DNA of 64,000 bases from positions 13,825,760-13,889,759 of the forward strand of contig JAJEKV010000021.1 of NCBI GenBank assembly GCA_021234155.1. The letters run 5' to 3'. A program made the translations under genes and the position numbers. Origin of the DNA: Isoetes taiwanensis (lineage: Eukaryota; Streptophyta; Lycopodiopsida; Isoetales; Isoetaceae). The notes below the pieces were generated by a model that saw nothing but the letters and a program-made list of their open reading frames with translations, did not search any database and was not told the DNA's origin. Below are positions 22,864 through 35,018 of this stretch, one piece after another. Positions within the stretch are counted from its first letter, which is position 1, and each line of letters starts with the position of its first letter.

Positions 22864-24407
22864 CATTTTTGCATGTAAATTTCGTAATCAGAATAGACTT
22901 GTAGCTTGAATTTGAGATCAAATCCAATTAAAAGACTGAAATCTAATGTATGAAGAAACCATGGAATTCAAGACGTCGGATTCATACTTGAACGGAATAA
23001 CAAGTTTAGAAAGTCATAATTAAGCAAGAGGCCCCGCAATTTTGAATTTAACCTAATCTTCTCGGCTAAAGTAACAGCTCAAAATTAAGGGCACTTCTGA
23101 CAAATAATAAAATTATAGGGGCACTTTGACAAAGACGCAAGCATGGGCATTTTAAAAATTTTCTCAAATAAATATTATGATGCCCAAAAGGGAATGCCAC
23201 TTACTTGCTGACGTATCTTATCAAACAATCCATTGGGCCTATTGGGCTTAAAATATCTTTTTGCTTTTTGCTTCTACTTGGAATCTTCCCAGATGCCTAT
23301 TAAATCTCCTCACAAAGTCCCTGTGCTTTGAATCCTTCCAATGTCATTGCAAGACATTGGGCCTTAGATCCTCCCTTGAGCAGAGGAAGATCCAATACCA
23401 TTGCAAAGCTTTGGGCCTCAAATCATCCCTTGAGCATAGCCGAGAGGAAGATATGGCAGCATATATGTATATCTCTGCTCAAATTTGTACATTTTTTTTT
23501 CAAGTTTTCGTTCTGCTCTAGTCTGTACATTGCTTCAATTTATTATCTATCACCTCCTATTCTAGTTTATGAGCACAATGGGGCTATATTGAAATAGTTA
23601 GCATTAACTATAGGTTGTGTTGAAGTAGCTAGCATTGCTCATAAAGAGCATCAAAATGCACGAAGCTATGTCAAAGTAGTTAGTGTTAACTATGGGACTG
23701 TATTCTGCTCGTAAAGAACATCAAAACCAAGTCCATTCTTGAAAGGACATTATTTTATTGTTATCTAAAATGTAAATAGAAACTGGTACCAATGTTAGGG
23801 TCTTGGATTTGCGGTTGTTCTCTTCTTTTAAATGGAAAACCTAGTAACACAAAGCAACAACTTCGTCTCTTAACACGACAAGACAAGGCGGTCTTTGGTA
23901 TTCCAAAATTTTTCCTCCCGTTTTACGGGAGGTAGTTTCGGAATCCATTTTCTTCAAGTATTAGCTAGCTCTATCCACATAATAAACTCAAAGTTGAATC
24001 GTGCTCTTATATGTTTCTAAATTACGTTTACAGTTGATTCTATGCAAACTCGTAAACATCATTCAGTCAAAAGCCCGCCTATATGGAAACATGAGCATTT
24101 GATGCCCATAAGATTTTTGCATGCAGAGGTTAAGCAGTGCAGCACATCTTGTCATCTGCTCTTGTACTATGTTCATATAAGCGACGCACAAGATATGTCA
24201 TGCAAATTTCATGACCACATTGCAGAAGTTTTGATGGCACTTGCTGCCTTGTCTATAAGAACATAGGACAACAACAAGAAAACACTCCAATAAGATCTGG
24301 CTACTTTCTCACAAGTAAGGAAAACTGGCTACTTTCTCACAAGTTCCATTGGCTCTGGATTTGAAGGTTCAAGATCGCGAACTTTGAGTTCTTCTTAGCT
24401 TCCCACA
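22864..24407. other. No gene; hairpin at 23,914-23,932
   Basis: A perfect 8-bp stem with a 3-nt loop (CCTCCCGT TTT ACGGGAGG) sits inside a longer imperfect inverted repeat with GGTATTCC on the left and GGAATCC on the right. It might be the remnant of a small fold-back element. I find no coding sequence. Confidence 0.4.
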
Positions 24408-25377
24408 CTAGCAATAGAAAGCTTCCTCAAAGAATCTCCAGCGTACACATGAGGCGTCGATCCAGTCTTTGAAAATCATCTTCTGGTTTATCACTGGAAG
24501 AGATTTAACAACATTGCACACCAATTCACCCTTCAGAATCTTACAATCTTGTTGGGCAATAACAGGCAGCCAATTTCTTAGGAGATTCGTTGTTACTGCA
24601 ATGGATACCATGACTTTTCCATTTTGCAGTGTCCCAAACATATGATTCACAAAGAAGGAAACAGCCTCGCCCGACATTTTACGCAATATAATACCATTAA
24701 CCATATCTTTATTATCAGCAAGTATTTCTAATGCATTCTCAACAATCTGATATATAATCAATTTAGTGCGTAGCCACTCCAAATGAGATGCCCCAATAAT
24801 CCGCGGCTTACACCAGGACTCAATCCAGACCTTAAAAATCATCTTCTGATTTATCATCGGCAGAGATCTAACAATATTGCAAAGCAAATCACTGTTCGAA
24901 AGCATACAACTATGTCGTGTCCCCCCTTACGTCGAGCAATAATAGGCAGCCATTTACTTAAGAAGGCCACTCTCACTTCAATGTATAACATTTCTTTAAT
25001 TCTGCAATGCCCCAAATATACCATTCACAATAGAAGAAAAATGCTCAACAGAAAATAATGAGTGTGATATACCATCAACCAGATCTTGATCATCAGCAAG
25101 CATTTTGAATGCTTTCTCAGCAACCTGACATTTATTCAATTGGTTATGTATCCACTCCAAATGAGAAGCCTCATTGCACAATTCATCCTCTCCCATAATC
25201 CAAATACTCTAAATCCCCCCACAGTACATCCGTGCTCCGTTGCAACGCTTCCAGCACGATGACATCGTTCAATGTTCCAAATGTCAGAAAAACAATGGGC
25301 TTAACATTATCTTCCACAGCAACATCCTTAGGCCCATACAAAACCAAACTAACAATAATATCCTTCATCATATCCAC
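24408..25377 (-). pseudogene. Fragment of an internally duplicated helical protein (126-residue repeats)
   Basis: On the minus strand two frames, 25,196-24,996 and 24,905-24,408, encode the same repeated pattern 378 bp (126 codons) apart: ASHLEW, a VAEKAF/VENALEILADDQDLVDGI helix, FSSIVNGIFGALQN or FVNHMFGTLQNGKV, then SDLLCNIVRSLPMINQKMIF. The last repeat ends LRNWLPVIAQQDCKILKGEL then SLPVINQKMIFKDWIDASC and a stop. A further piece at 25,377-25,183 (LEALQRSTDVLWGDLEYLD) probably belongs upstream. It faintly recalls the helical C-terminal part of plant BTB/POZ proteins (NWLP plus SLP-x2-x-Q motifs), but I do not trust that assignment. Stops between the pieces indicate introns or decay. Confidence 0.45.
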
Positions 25378-25432
25378 AGGCTTATCAGATATATAAAGAG
25401 CTTAGCTGCAAGATCTGAAGTGGGTGATAAAT

Positions 25433-25662
25433 GGAAGGTAGAAATGTAGGATCTGAGTCATCGTCCATTCCTTGAATTTCTTTGGCATCTGTAGCCAAAC
25501 GTCTATGCCCACAGTTGGTTGCCAGATTTTTTGCCCTGATACTGATCGGAAGGTAGAAATGTAGGATCTGAGTCATCATCCATTCCTTGACTCTCTTTGG
25601 CATCTGTAGCCAAATGTCTATGCCCACAGTTGGTTGCCAGATTTTTTTGCCCTGCCACTGAT
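25433..25662. repeat. 115-bp tandem duplication
   Basis: GGAAGGTAGAAATGTAGGATC begins at 25,433 and again at 25,548. Both blocks continue through CATTCCTTGA, TTTGGCATCTGTAGCC and GGTTGCCAGATTTTTTGCCC with few differences. Confidence 0.88.
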
Positions 25663-26049
25663 CTGCTTAACGTCATCTGCATGCAACATCGCTGATGCCT
25701 TACTCCAGATGCTACATCTGAAGATATGGTATCAAATTGTATATGCCTGCAGACCCAACATCACCGCACATCGCATAACCGAGCTTTTCCTTCTTTTCCA
25801 TCGATTTCCATGCTCTAATATTACCCAAAAAAATTAACTGATCTGCAAACAAGCATTTACAGAACCCTAGTTATGAATAGCTTTAGATCGTCGTGCCAAG
25901 GATCACCAGGCAAAATATGAATGCAAAAGGATGCATGCTGGTTTGCATGTTCTAAGCTGGGTCGATCAGAAACGAAGGCAACCATGGCAGTGCCAGTTAG
26001 CCAGTTTCCACCCCGGCTGCCCAGCGACACTAGCGACCGCCAGTTTATA

Positions 26050-26160
26050 GCTAACAGTAAATTTGGAGCAGTTTCTGGCATGTACTAGATATATTCCAGC
26101 ATATACTTAGAATGTGACAGAAACTCATGTGAGCCAGGGTCCTAGGGACAACCCAAAAAT
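26050..26160. repeat. Dispersed repeat D, copy 2
   Basis: This is a diverged copy of 22,437-22,561. It is followed directly by the CTCAAACATGCC minisatellite. Confidence 0.5.
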
Positions 26161-26204
26161 ACAACACATGACATCATAATAACATGTTGCCACCTAGGCT
26201 CAAA

Positions 26205-26400
26205 CATGATATGTGGCTCAAACATGCCACCTAGGTCAAACATGCCAACAAGGCTCAAACATATCACGTGGCTCAAACATGCAACCTAGGCTCAAACATA
26301 CCACATGTAGGCGTTGTCGAACATGCCACCGAGGCTCAAACAAGCCTCTTAGGCTCAAGCATTGCCCCTAGGCTCAAACATGCCCAGGATCAAACATGTC
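26205..26400. repeat. Minisatellite, GGCTCAAACATGCCACCTA type
   Basis: About eight to ten degenerate units of roughly 16-26 bp share CTCAAACATGCC followed by ACCTAGG, ACGTGG or similar. A second array of the same motif lies at 29,815-30,155. Confidence 0.85.
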
Positions 26401-26496
26401 ACATACTAAAATAAAAAATATAACACACGACATCGCAATAACAAAATACGTCGCATGCAACATATCTACGACGTCAGACTTTTTTTTCCTTCTTTT

Positions 26497-29484
26497 GGAG
26501 AACACGGGTGGTCTTCTGGCTACGAAACTTGGTCCCCAGGGCAATGTCGATGCTCTGAGCCCATTGGAAGAGCCAAATCACGGTCTTGAATAGGGGAGGT
26601 TGCCCGTCCATCGCCAGGGCCTTTGGAAGAGGACTTTTGGGGCAAGTTGCTTCCAGGGGATTTTTAGGGTCTGTGCTTTAGCGTCAACACATCCCCCACC
26701 TCCCTCCCCCCCTCCCCCCTCCCCACACACGTCAAGACATGGCGCAAGGCCCTGGTTGAATCTAACAAGGATAGAGCCTCCGAAACTTAAACCCTGTGAG
26801 TTGTCAGGTTCTTGAAGTGTTTGCATTTTGGGGGCCGAGTTTTTGTCTTTTGCACTTGGGATGTGGTTGAGAAGCTACAGTTGAGAAGTGAAGCAAGTGG
26901 AACTAACAGAATGGAGTTTGGATTTGTGCACCTCACGATGTGGCAATTCGAAGTCAAGGGCCGCTTTTGCAATAGCAAGACATTCATAAATTTGTAGTTA
27001 ATGCATAGTATGAAATTAAATTCCGATTTTTGTCAGCTGACTTCCTAAGTCATCACCAGGAGACAAGCCAATTTTCCAGATTTTCGGACAAAAATTAGAT
27101 CAAATAGTTAGCATTAGAGCGGTCTGGAGAGCCCGTTGTTAGGCAGCTGAGCTAGGACCCTTCCCCAAGTCAAATAAGGCCAGGACCTTGCACAGCCACC
27201 TCACAAGAGGGGAGAGTATGGGCCCCAGGAGGCGGGATCCAAAGAAGTTCCCGAGACAGCCTTTTCTAGCAGCGCTCCCCCAGGGGGCCGTACGCTAATG
27301 ACCACCCTCCTGGAGCTCAGCTCCTTCTCCAACCACGTTCAGGAGCCCTGCTTCGGGCAGGTCCAAAAAATTCTAAGATCGGTCCGGGAAAACTTTGTCA
27401 AACCGCAGACCATCCTATGGGAGATCGTGTAGAAACCAAAGTGTTTTGTCGTTCGGGCACTGGGGAGGCCCCAGAACGACCAAGTTATACGGCCAGTTTA
27501 GCAAAAGAAAGAAACACATATGCTCTACATGGCAGTATTCAGCATCCACCTCCTAGGCCGATTGATTACGAGTGTCTGGACATAAGCTACTTTGGTGCTT
27601 CTTGGAGAAGGGGTGGTCTTCTGGCCACAGAACTTAGTCCCTAGGGCAATGTCGATGCTATGAGTCCATTGGAAGAGCCAAATCACGGTTCCAGATAGGG
27701 GAGGTTGCCCATCCATCGCCAGGGCCTTCGAGAGAGGACTTTTAAAGCAAGCTGTTTCGGGGGGTTTTAGGGTCCGTGCTCTGGCATCAACACCTTCTCT
27801 CTACATTAAGACAGGAGCAAGGTCGATGTCGTATCTGACAAGGATAGGGCCTCCGAAATGTAAACCCTGTGAGCTGGCAGGTTCTTGAAGGGTTTGCATT
27901 TTGGGGGCCAAGTTTTGGTGTTTGCACTTGGGAAGTGGTCGAGAAGTTGCAGTTTAGACGAAGCAAGTGGAATTGATGGAATAGAGTTTGGATCTGTCCT
28001 CCTTCCGATGTGGTAATTAGAAGTCGAGGGCCGCTTTTTGCAATAGTAAGACATTCATAAATTCGTTAAGTCATCACTAGCATACAGGCCAATTTTCTGA
28101 ATTTTCGGACAAGGTTTAGATCAAAGAGTCGGCATTAGAGCGGTCCAGGCTGCCCGTTGTTGAGCAGCCGAGCTGGGACCCTTCCCCAAGTCAAACAAGG
28201 CCAGGACCTTGCACGACCACCTCACAAGAGAGGAGAGTATGGACCCCAGGATGAGGGACCCAAAAAAGTTCCAGAGACAGCATTTCCTGGCAATGTTTCC
28301 CGGCCGTACGCTAATGACCACCCTCCTGTTGCTCGGTTCCCCTATCCGACAGTTGAATCCTCCCTTTAGGGACCCTACTTCGGGCAGGTTCAAAAAATTC
28401 CAAGATCGATCCGGGGAAACTTATCAAACCGCCGAGCATCCTGCGCGCGAACGTGTAGAAACCGAAGTGTTTTGTCGTTCGGGCACTGCAAAGGCCTCTG
28501 AATGGCGATTCAACTTCGCCATATCGTCCGGAATAGTGAAATTACCCTAGGAACTAAGTTACACGGTCAATTTTGCAAAAGAAAGAAATGCATAAGCCCT
28601 ACATGGCAGTATTCAGCATCCACCTCTTAAGCCAATTGACTAAGAATGTGCTGGACATGAACTACTTTGGCGCTTCTTGGAGAAGGGGTAATGATCTGTC
28701 CTCCTCCCAATGTGGCAATTAGAAGTTGAGGGCCGTTTTTGCAATAGCAAGACATTCATAAATTCTTAATTCATGCATAGTACGAAATTAAATTCTGATA
28801 TTTTATCGGTTGGCTTCTAAGTCATGACCAGTATACATGCTAATTTTCCGAATTTCTGGACAAGATTTAGATCAAAGAGTTAGCAGTAAAGAGGTCCAGG
28901 CAGCCCATTGTTGGGCAGCCGAGCTGGGACCCTTCCCCAAGTCAAAGAAGGCCAGGACCTTGCACGGCCACCTCACAAGAGGTGAGAGTACGACCCCAGG
29001 AGGCTGGACCCAGAATAGTTCCCAAGACAACCTTTCCTGGCAGCGCTCCCCCTGGGGGCCTTATGCTAATGACCACCCTCCCAGAGCTTGGTTCCCCTAT
29101 TCAACCATTGAATTCTCCGTTTAGGGGCCCTGCTTCAAGCAGGTCCAAAAATTCTAAGATCGGTCCAGGGGAACTTATAAAACCGCAAAGCGTCCTGCTG
29201 GTGACTGTGTAGAAACCGAAGTGTTTTGTCGTTCGAGAATTGAGGAGGCCCCAAAACTGTGATTCGACTTTGCCGCATCGTCCAAAATGATGAAATTACC
29301 CTAGGGACCAACTTATACAATTAGTTTTGCAAAAGAAAGAAACACATACGCCCTACATGGCAGTATTCAGCATCCACCTCCTAGGCCAACTGACTACGAG
29401 TGTGCTGCGCATGAGTTACTTTGGCATTTTTTGGAGAAAAGGTGGTCTTTTGGCCACGAAACTTGGTCCCAAGGGCAATGAACC
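26497..29484. repeat. Tandem array of repeat unit C, about 1.02 kb
   Basis: The landmark GGACCCTTCCCCAAGTCAAA occurs at 27,155, 28,177 and 28,927 (pitches 1022 and 750 bp; the middle unit lacks about 270 bp). Each unit also has ACTTGGTCCC, AGGTTGCCC, CGTACGCTAATGACCACCCT and AAGTGTTTTGTCGTTCG. The left and right ends are partial units that both break near GAAACTTGGTCCC. Open frames inside are not protein-like. The unit resembles an LTR in size, but I find no TG/CA ends or primer-binding site. A diverged piece lies at 14,095-14,280. Confidence 0.8.
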
Positions 29485-29814
29485 CAGCCATTTTGCTACT
29501 GTGAAAATTGCTTCTCCTAGTTGACCTTGACTAGACATTAGACTTGGTCTTACACTGAACTGACAGTAGAAGCATAAGGAATGAAGATAAAAGGTTATAG
29601 AGAAGGAAAGCCAACTCCACTACAGAATTGTTATTAGCTGACTTGAGCATAAGGATGGACACTGGTGGCTAGATATGTCTTCAGTTATTGACACATATCC
29701 AATCAGTCAATAATCAATGAATCCCTTTTGTAGGGGCATATATCAGAATTAAAGCTAAAAGCGCATATGCAATGATGAAGAATTTTCTATGGAATGATGC
29801 AGCACAAGATTTAA

Positions 29815-30155
29815 ATACCTTTCGCAAACATGACACATGACAGAAACATGCCACCAGCTCAAGCATTGCCCTTAGGATCGAACATGCCCTAGGCTCAAAC
29901 ATGCCAGCTAGGCTCAAGCGTTGCCCCTAGGCCCAAGCACGCCACATAACGTGCCATCGAGGCTCAAACATGCCACCTAGACTCAAACATGCCACATAGG
30001 GTCAAACATGTCACCCAGGCTCAAACACGACACGTGGCTCAAACGTGCCAACCCTAGGCTCAAACATACCACATAACGTGCCACTAAGACTCAAACATGC
30101 CACCTAGGCTCAAACATGACACGTGGCTCAAACATGCCACCCCAAGCTCAAACAT
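29815..30155. repeat. Minisatellite, second array of the CTCAAACATGCC type
   Basis: More than a dozen degenerate units are seen, for example AGGCTCAAACATGCCACC, CACGTGGCTCAAACATGCC and CCACATAACGTGCC. With 26,205-26,400 it brackets the unit C array. Confidence 0.85.
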
Positions 30156-31069
30156 CCCGTTTACATTTAATTGTAAATAGTAGCAACTATTAGAAGATTG
30201 GCTAAATCCGGAACGTGATTTTGGCTGCATATATGGCTCCAGAATATGATTTTGACTGCATAATTTAAGAAAGACCATTATGTATTGAACAATAAGGTTC
30301 TGCAATTGTGAAAAAGGTGCCGGATAACATAAGGTTATTTATGGTTAAAGTGTTGTATTCGTATAAAAAATGGTAGACAAATGACGGCGGATGGGCTAGT
30401 TTGACCCCAGCACACGACATTGCCTTTTTTAATGTTAGACTTGTTAAATATGCAAGTAGATGAGGGCAAAATACAACATGGCAATTTTCTATTTTGGACA
30501 ATTTTCTATTTTGGAGTTGTTTTAGGCATTTTGATGTAGTTGCAAGTGGCAAGGGCAGTGCTCAAGCTTTAGGTTAGCGAAGCGAGGAGGATGCTAGAAG
30601 CGAGCTAGATGATGAAAAGGATGAATATTTTCTTGATGCAAGGACGAACACAGCCAGTTCTTTTTCTTATGCAGGTTTGTAAAGGGCCAAATACTTTCCT
30701 GTGCTTGCATATCCTTTGGTGCCAAGTCTTTCGATATTTCTTTTTGCACATTTTGGACTTGCAGGCCAAGAAACCTCTTTGTTCATATGTTAAGATCCTC
30801 TGTTTATATTTTACAAGAAGCCTCTCTGGTGTGGCTGTTTGGCATAAGTTTCGACTCCTCAAAACATAAGTTTTTTTTATTGATGTCTGGTAGCTGTAAG
30901 CCTACTTTGGTTTTGGCACTTTGGCAGGGGGTTGAATTTCCCCGGGCTTCTAGTGCAAGTTGTTAAGGTGGTGGGGCAAATAATCTTTAGGCATCCATCC
31001 GTATGTATACTAAATTAATGTGGACGAAACCACTGCTAAGTTGCCCAGGTCTATAAAAATCCGCCTCTT
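30156..31069. other. No gene recognised; left flank of the LINE
   Basis: Overlapping 85-codon frames on both strands at 30,605-30,869 have no recognisable similarity. Confidence 0.4.
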
Positions 31070-31911
31070 TCTACCTGTGGGAATTTTTTTTTTTTTTTTG
31101 AAGAACTGTGTCATCAATATATTAAAAGAATGGTAATGTTACAAAGCAAGTGAGGAGGAAGGAGAACTGCTCCAAAGAGACAGCGATACCTCGACACTCC
31201 ACAACAAACTCACAGAAAAACTGTAGCTCTACTGCTGTACAAACCGACCATCACCATCTACGACACCCAAGAAGTCTCGCCAAATGGCAAACTTCCGCTC
31301 TACTACTCCCGGGAACACCAGAAAGCTTTGAAATAGCTTGTACCTGAGTCAAGGAATCGAGAGGCCGCAGTCGCTGAATCCCCGAAAGATCCACAACCGC
31401 CCGCTTCCAAATCAGCCACACCAACCAAGCCCCGCGACAGATGCAAGGTTTGCCGCAAGAACGCCAAGCACCGGGATACACATGAAGCAAAAGAATCGGC
31501 GGGCTAGTCAATCTCACCCAAACAGAGCCCTAACCCAATCCCGGGCAGCCACGTAAGTGAGGGCATAAAACTAGACAATGCTCCACGGTCTCACAATGAT
31601 GAAGGCCACAACAAGGGCGTAGAGGGCTCACACCGCCTAAACCGACTCACAAGGGCATTCACCTCCCTCATGGTGCACCACCGCCACGAAGCACCTAACC
31701 TTCGGTGGGGAAGTGAGATCCATGTCCACGCCCAAACCGCGCCATCGAGAACCCGGAAGCTGCAGAGACCACTTGCCCGGCTGCGAGACCACTTACGAAG
31801 GGGGGGTGTGTCATGAATACCCGGCACCGGTAAGAAGACCGCACAAAGCAAGAAGACACAACATCCGGATGAACCTTCCAAACCCGCGCACCACCACATC
31901 ATCCCGAGGGA

Positions 31912-34900
31912 CTATAGGTATGTGTAGCGGAATACTCCCCGCCACGTGTTCCCGTGATAGCCTGGTCCACGCCCCCTCGTGCAAACGCTGAAGCTCGAAA
32001 GAACTCCCACGGCTAGCTGACCACCCCAATACCAATCCTCCAAGGTGAGCCGCAGCAGCAGCCTCCAACGGGCCAAGGCCCCGAAAGCATGCACAAAGGG
32101 CGACCAAGGGCAAGCGCAGGGGTAGAGAAACCCACAAGAAAGGAGAAGAGTGGTGATAAACTGAGGCACACGCACATGATCCCAAGCCCGCAACACTCCT
32201 GTGAGAAAAGGGGATGCATGTGGGAAAGGCCGGAAACCATACAACAGAGCCCAGGGCAACTCCACATGCACAGACGGCTTCCCAAACGCCACACAGTGGC
32301 GAAGAGACTGCAACAACAGCGCCGCACCAGGAGAAGATGCACCATCCTGCAGAATGCTCCAAACAAACTTGGAGACCAACACTTTACTATGCAGCGCCAA
32401 ATCCAGAATGGCCAAGCCCCCATCCTCCCGGGGGCGGAGACACTTCCACCAAGCCACTTTAACAATCGCCCCTTCATCATCCCCGCCCCACACAAAATTT
32501 CGAACAATCTTATCCATAGCCTGTATCTTACCCTCAGGAGCTAGCATCGCAAGATGCTGTATACACATGAGTGCTACAAAGTACTGACTTGGCAATAGTG
32601 ATCCTACCTGCCATGGACAACTTGCTACCCTTCCACCAATTGAGGTGTTTCTGCAACCCCTGCAAAATCTCATCCCACACCCTCCCCATGGAAACATCCC
32701 CTCCAAAGGGAATACCCAACAGCTTAGTACACACATTACCTGGAAGCACCTTCCAAGGGAATAAAGCCAAACAAGGGGGAGGCGGAGTCAGCTGGCCCAT
32801 AATGCGGAGCACTTACCCCAATTCAGAAGAATGCCTGAGGTCAAGGAGAAAGTATCCAACAAACCCTTCACATTCTGCAAATTCCTCTCTTCTGCCACCA
32901 AGAAGAGGAAAGTGTCATCGGCAAAACGGTTAATAATCTCTGGCTACCATCCCGCATCCGAAGCCCATCCACCACTCCCTCCTCATCGCAGCCAAAAACA
33001 ATCGAGACGGTGCCTGCGCCACAATCAGAAAAAAAAAGCGGCCAAAGGGCACCCACGACGCACCCCTCGCCTAAGGAGAAAAGGCGGAGGGTTCACCCCG
33101 GCACACCACCATAGCCCGTCTTTGACCTATGCGACTTCATGGATCGTCTCTCGTAAAGCGTGGGCCACAACCCAACGCTAACATCATGGCGGCACAAGAA
33201 CTCCCCAGCGGACACTATCGTAAGCTTTGGCAAAGTCAAGTTTAAGATAGGCAATGCCTTTGACTGTTCTTTCGGCCCAATAAAGGCCCTCATAAGGCTG
33301 CGGCAACATTAGTCAAAATGTTCCTCGAGGGGACAAACCCAGACTGCACCTTACTAATGGAAGAAGTCAACACCGGCTTCAACTTCTCTGCCAGGGGCTT
33401 TCATAATAATCTTATACACGAGGGACAACAAGGAGATAGGCCTCCAATCATTAATAGTAGAAGGCTGCTTAACCTTAGGAATCAAGGAAATGCATGCGGT
33501 ATTCAAGATCCTATCCATTTGAGAAGACTACAGCAACTCAAGATACACCTGGTACACCGACTCACCAGCCCACTCCCAATAAGTCTGAAAGAACTCCACA
33601 GGGATGCCATCCAGTCCAGGACATTTATCCTTGGCCATGCACATACATGCCGCCGCTAAATCCTCTCTGGAGAGCTCCTGCTCTAAGTTCTCACGCTGGT
33701 GAGGCAGAATAGATGGCTTAACAGCCCCCAAAACAAGCTCCTGCATCTCCTGCTCATAGGGAAGAGTGCGCTGTGCAAAAAACCCTGAGAAATAGGCATG
33801 CACATACCTCTGCAAATCAGCGGGATCCTCCAAAGTCCGGCCATCAGGCAAAGCAAGGGATGCCATAGATGCTGCATATCGCCGCTGCCTAGCTGCTCTG
33901 AAGAATACCGACGAACTTGTGTCCCCCTCCTTCAACCAGGTAAGGGCCGCCTTCACACGTCGTGCCTCCCGCACTTTAACTTGCTCCAGAGCAACAATAC
34001 ACTGCAACACTACATTCTCCCTAATGCCATCAGAAGGCTGCACCCGAATCCTCTCCAACTCCTGATAGAGACCATGCAACTCCTGCCGCTCCTGCTGCAC
34101 ACGCTGCCTACCAAAGATCTTAGCAAAAAGCTTCACCCTAGCCAACACAGTCACCATACCAGACATACCATTCAGAGATGAAAAGGTATCAAGCCACAAC
34201 TCTTGGCACTTGGCCGAGAAATCCGCATCAGCCAGAAGCCGGGTGTTCAAACGGAACACCGTCCTAGAGGGAGAGGCAAGCGCACCGACCGGACAAAACC
34301 TGAGGGTAATGATCAGAAATAGAGGTAAACAGAATGTTACTCCGACGCAAAGAGGGCACACCATCCAGTGCGCATGGAGAAGCATAACACCGGTCATGCC
34401 TAGCATATGCCCGTCCCGCACCAATCTGCCTATTACAATAGGTGAAAGACAAGTCCCCAGGGACCTCAACCAAGGCCAAATCCCCGCAACAAAGCGAGAC
34501 CACTAATCCCTCTCAAACCCATGCACAACACGAGTTTGAACCAGGCGATCCTCTACTCGGCTCTACCATATTGAAGTCCCCTAACAACAACCAAGCGACA
34601 CAGCAACCCACCAAGGGCTCAAGAACTTATTCGAAGCTGTGGCCCATAAAGCACCCCTGGCCGAGAAGGCTGATTAGGGGCATAAACATTAACAATCCCC
34701 CACTCTTGCCCTCCCTCCAACCACTTAATTATTGCCCTTGCAGACCAAAACATGCTCAGCTGCAGATGCACGTGACCGCACATCCATCCTCCAAGCAATA
34801 AGAGTACCCCCACTAGTCCGCCCAGAAGAAGAAGCAATGGAGGCAAACTGCCTACCAACCATATTCATGAGCCTAGACATATCACCCCTGTGACACTTAT

Positions 34901-35018
34901 GCTCCTGAATGCAAACAATATCAGGACGCAACTGCCGAAGTGCCAAAGAAACACGGGCCCTCTTACTACTAGAGGACCGCACCCCCCGCACATTCCAACT
35001 AAGGATCGACCTATTCAT
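31912..35018 (-). pseudogene. LINE ORF2: endonuclease and reverse transcriptase, frameshifted
   Basis: Starting at MNRSILSWNVRGVRSS (35,018) the protein shows an APE-type endonuclease: LRPDIVCIQEHKCHRGDM, then in another frame WGIVNVYAPNQPSRPG and LLGDFNMVE, then SNILFTSISDHYPQ. The long frame 34,469-33,528 covers the linker (LNTRLLADADF, LKEGDTSSSVFFRAARQR) and the start of RT (KCPGLDGIPVEFFQ). Further on come NDWRPISLL, KVQSGFVPSRNIL and the catalytic FADDTFLFLVAE, then GRITIAKSVL and FVWGGDDEGAIVKVAWWK of the C-terminal region. At least four frameshifts and several stops break it. The enzyme would nick target DNA and reverse-transcribe the element RNA. Confidence 0.88.

Noticed and set aside
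23914-23932. Hairpin as a second Helitron 3' end
   Set aside because: The stem is perfect but no CTRR follows on either strand at the right distance.
26205-30155. Regular short repeats that could suggest a CRISPR array
   Set aside because: Units are degenerate, adjacent and without unique spacers, and the genome is a plant's. They are minisatellites.
31811-32587. Long plus- and minus-strand frames overlapping the LINE ORF2 3' part
   Set aside because: They are shadows of the GC-rich ORF2 in other frames. Only the frame carrying FVWGGDDEGAIVKVAWWK fits LINE proteins.
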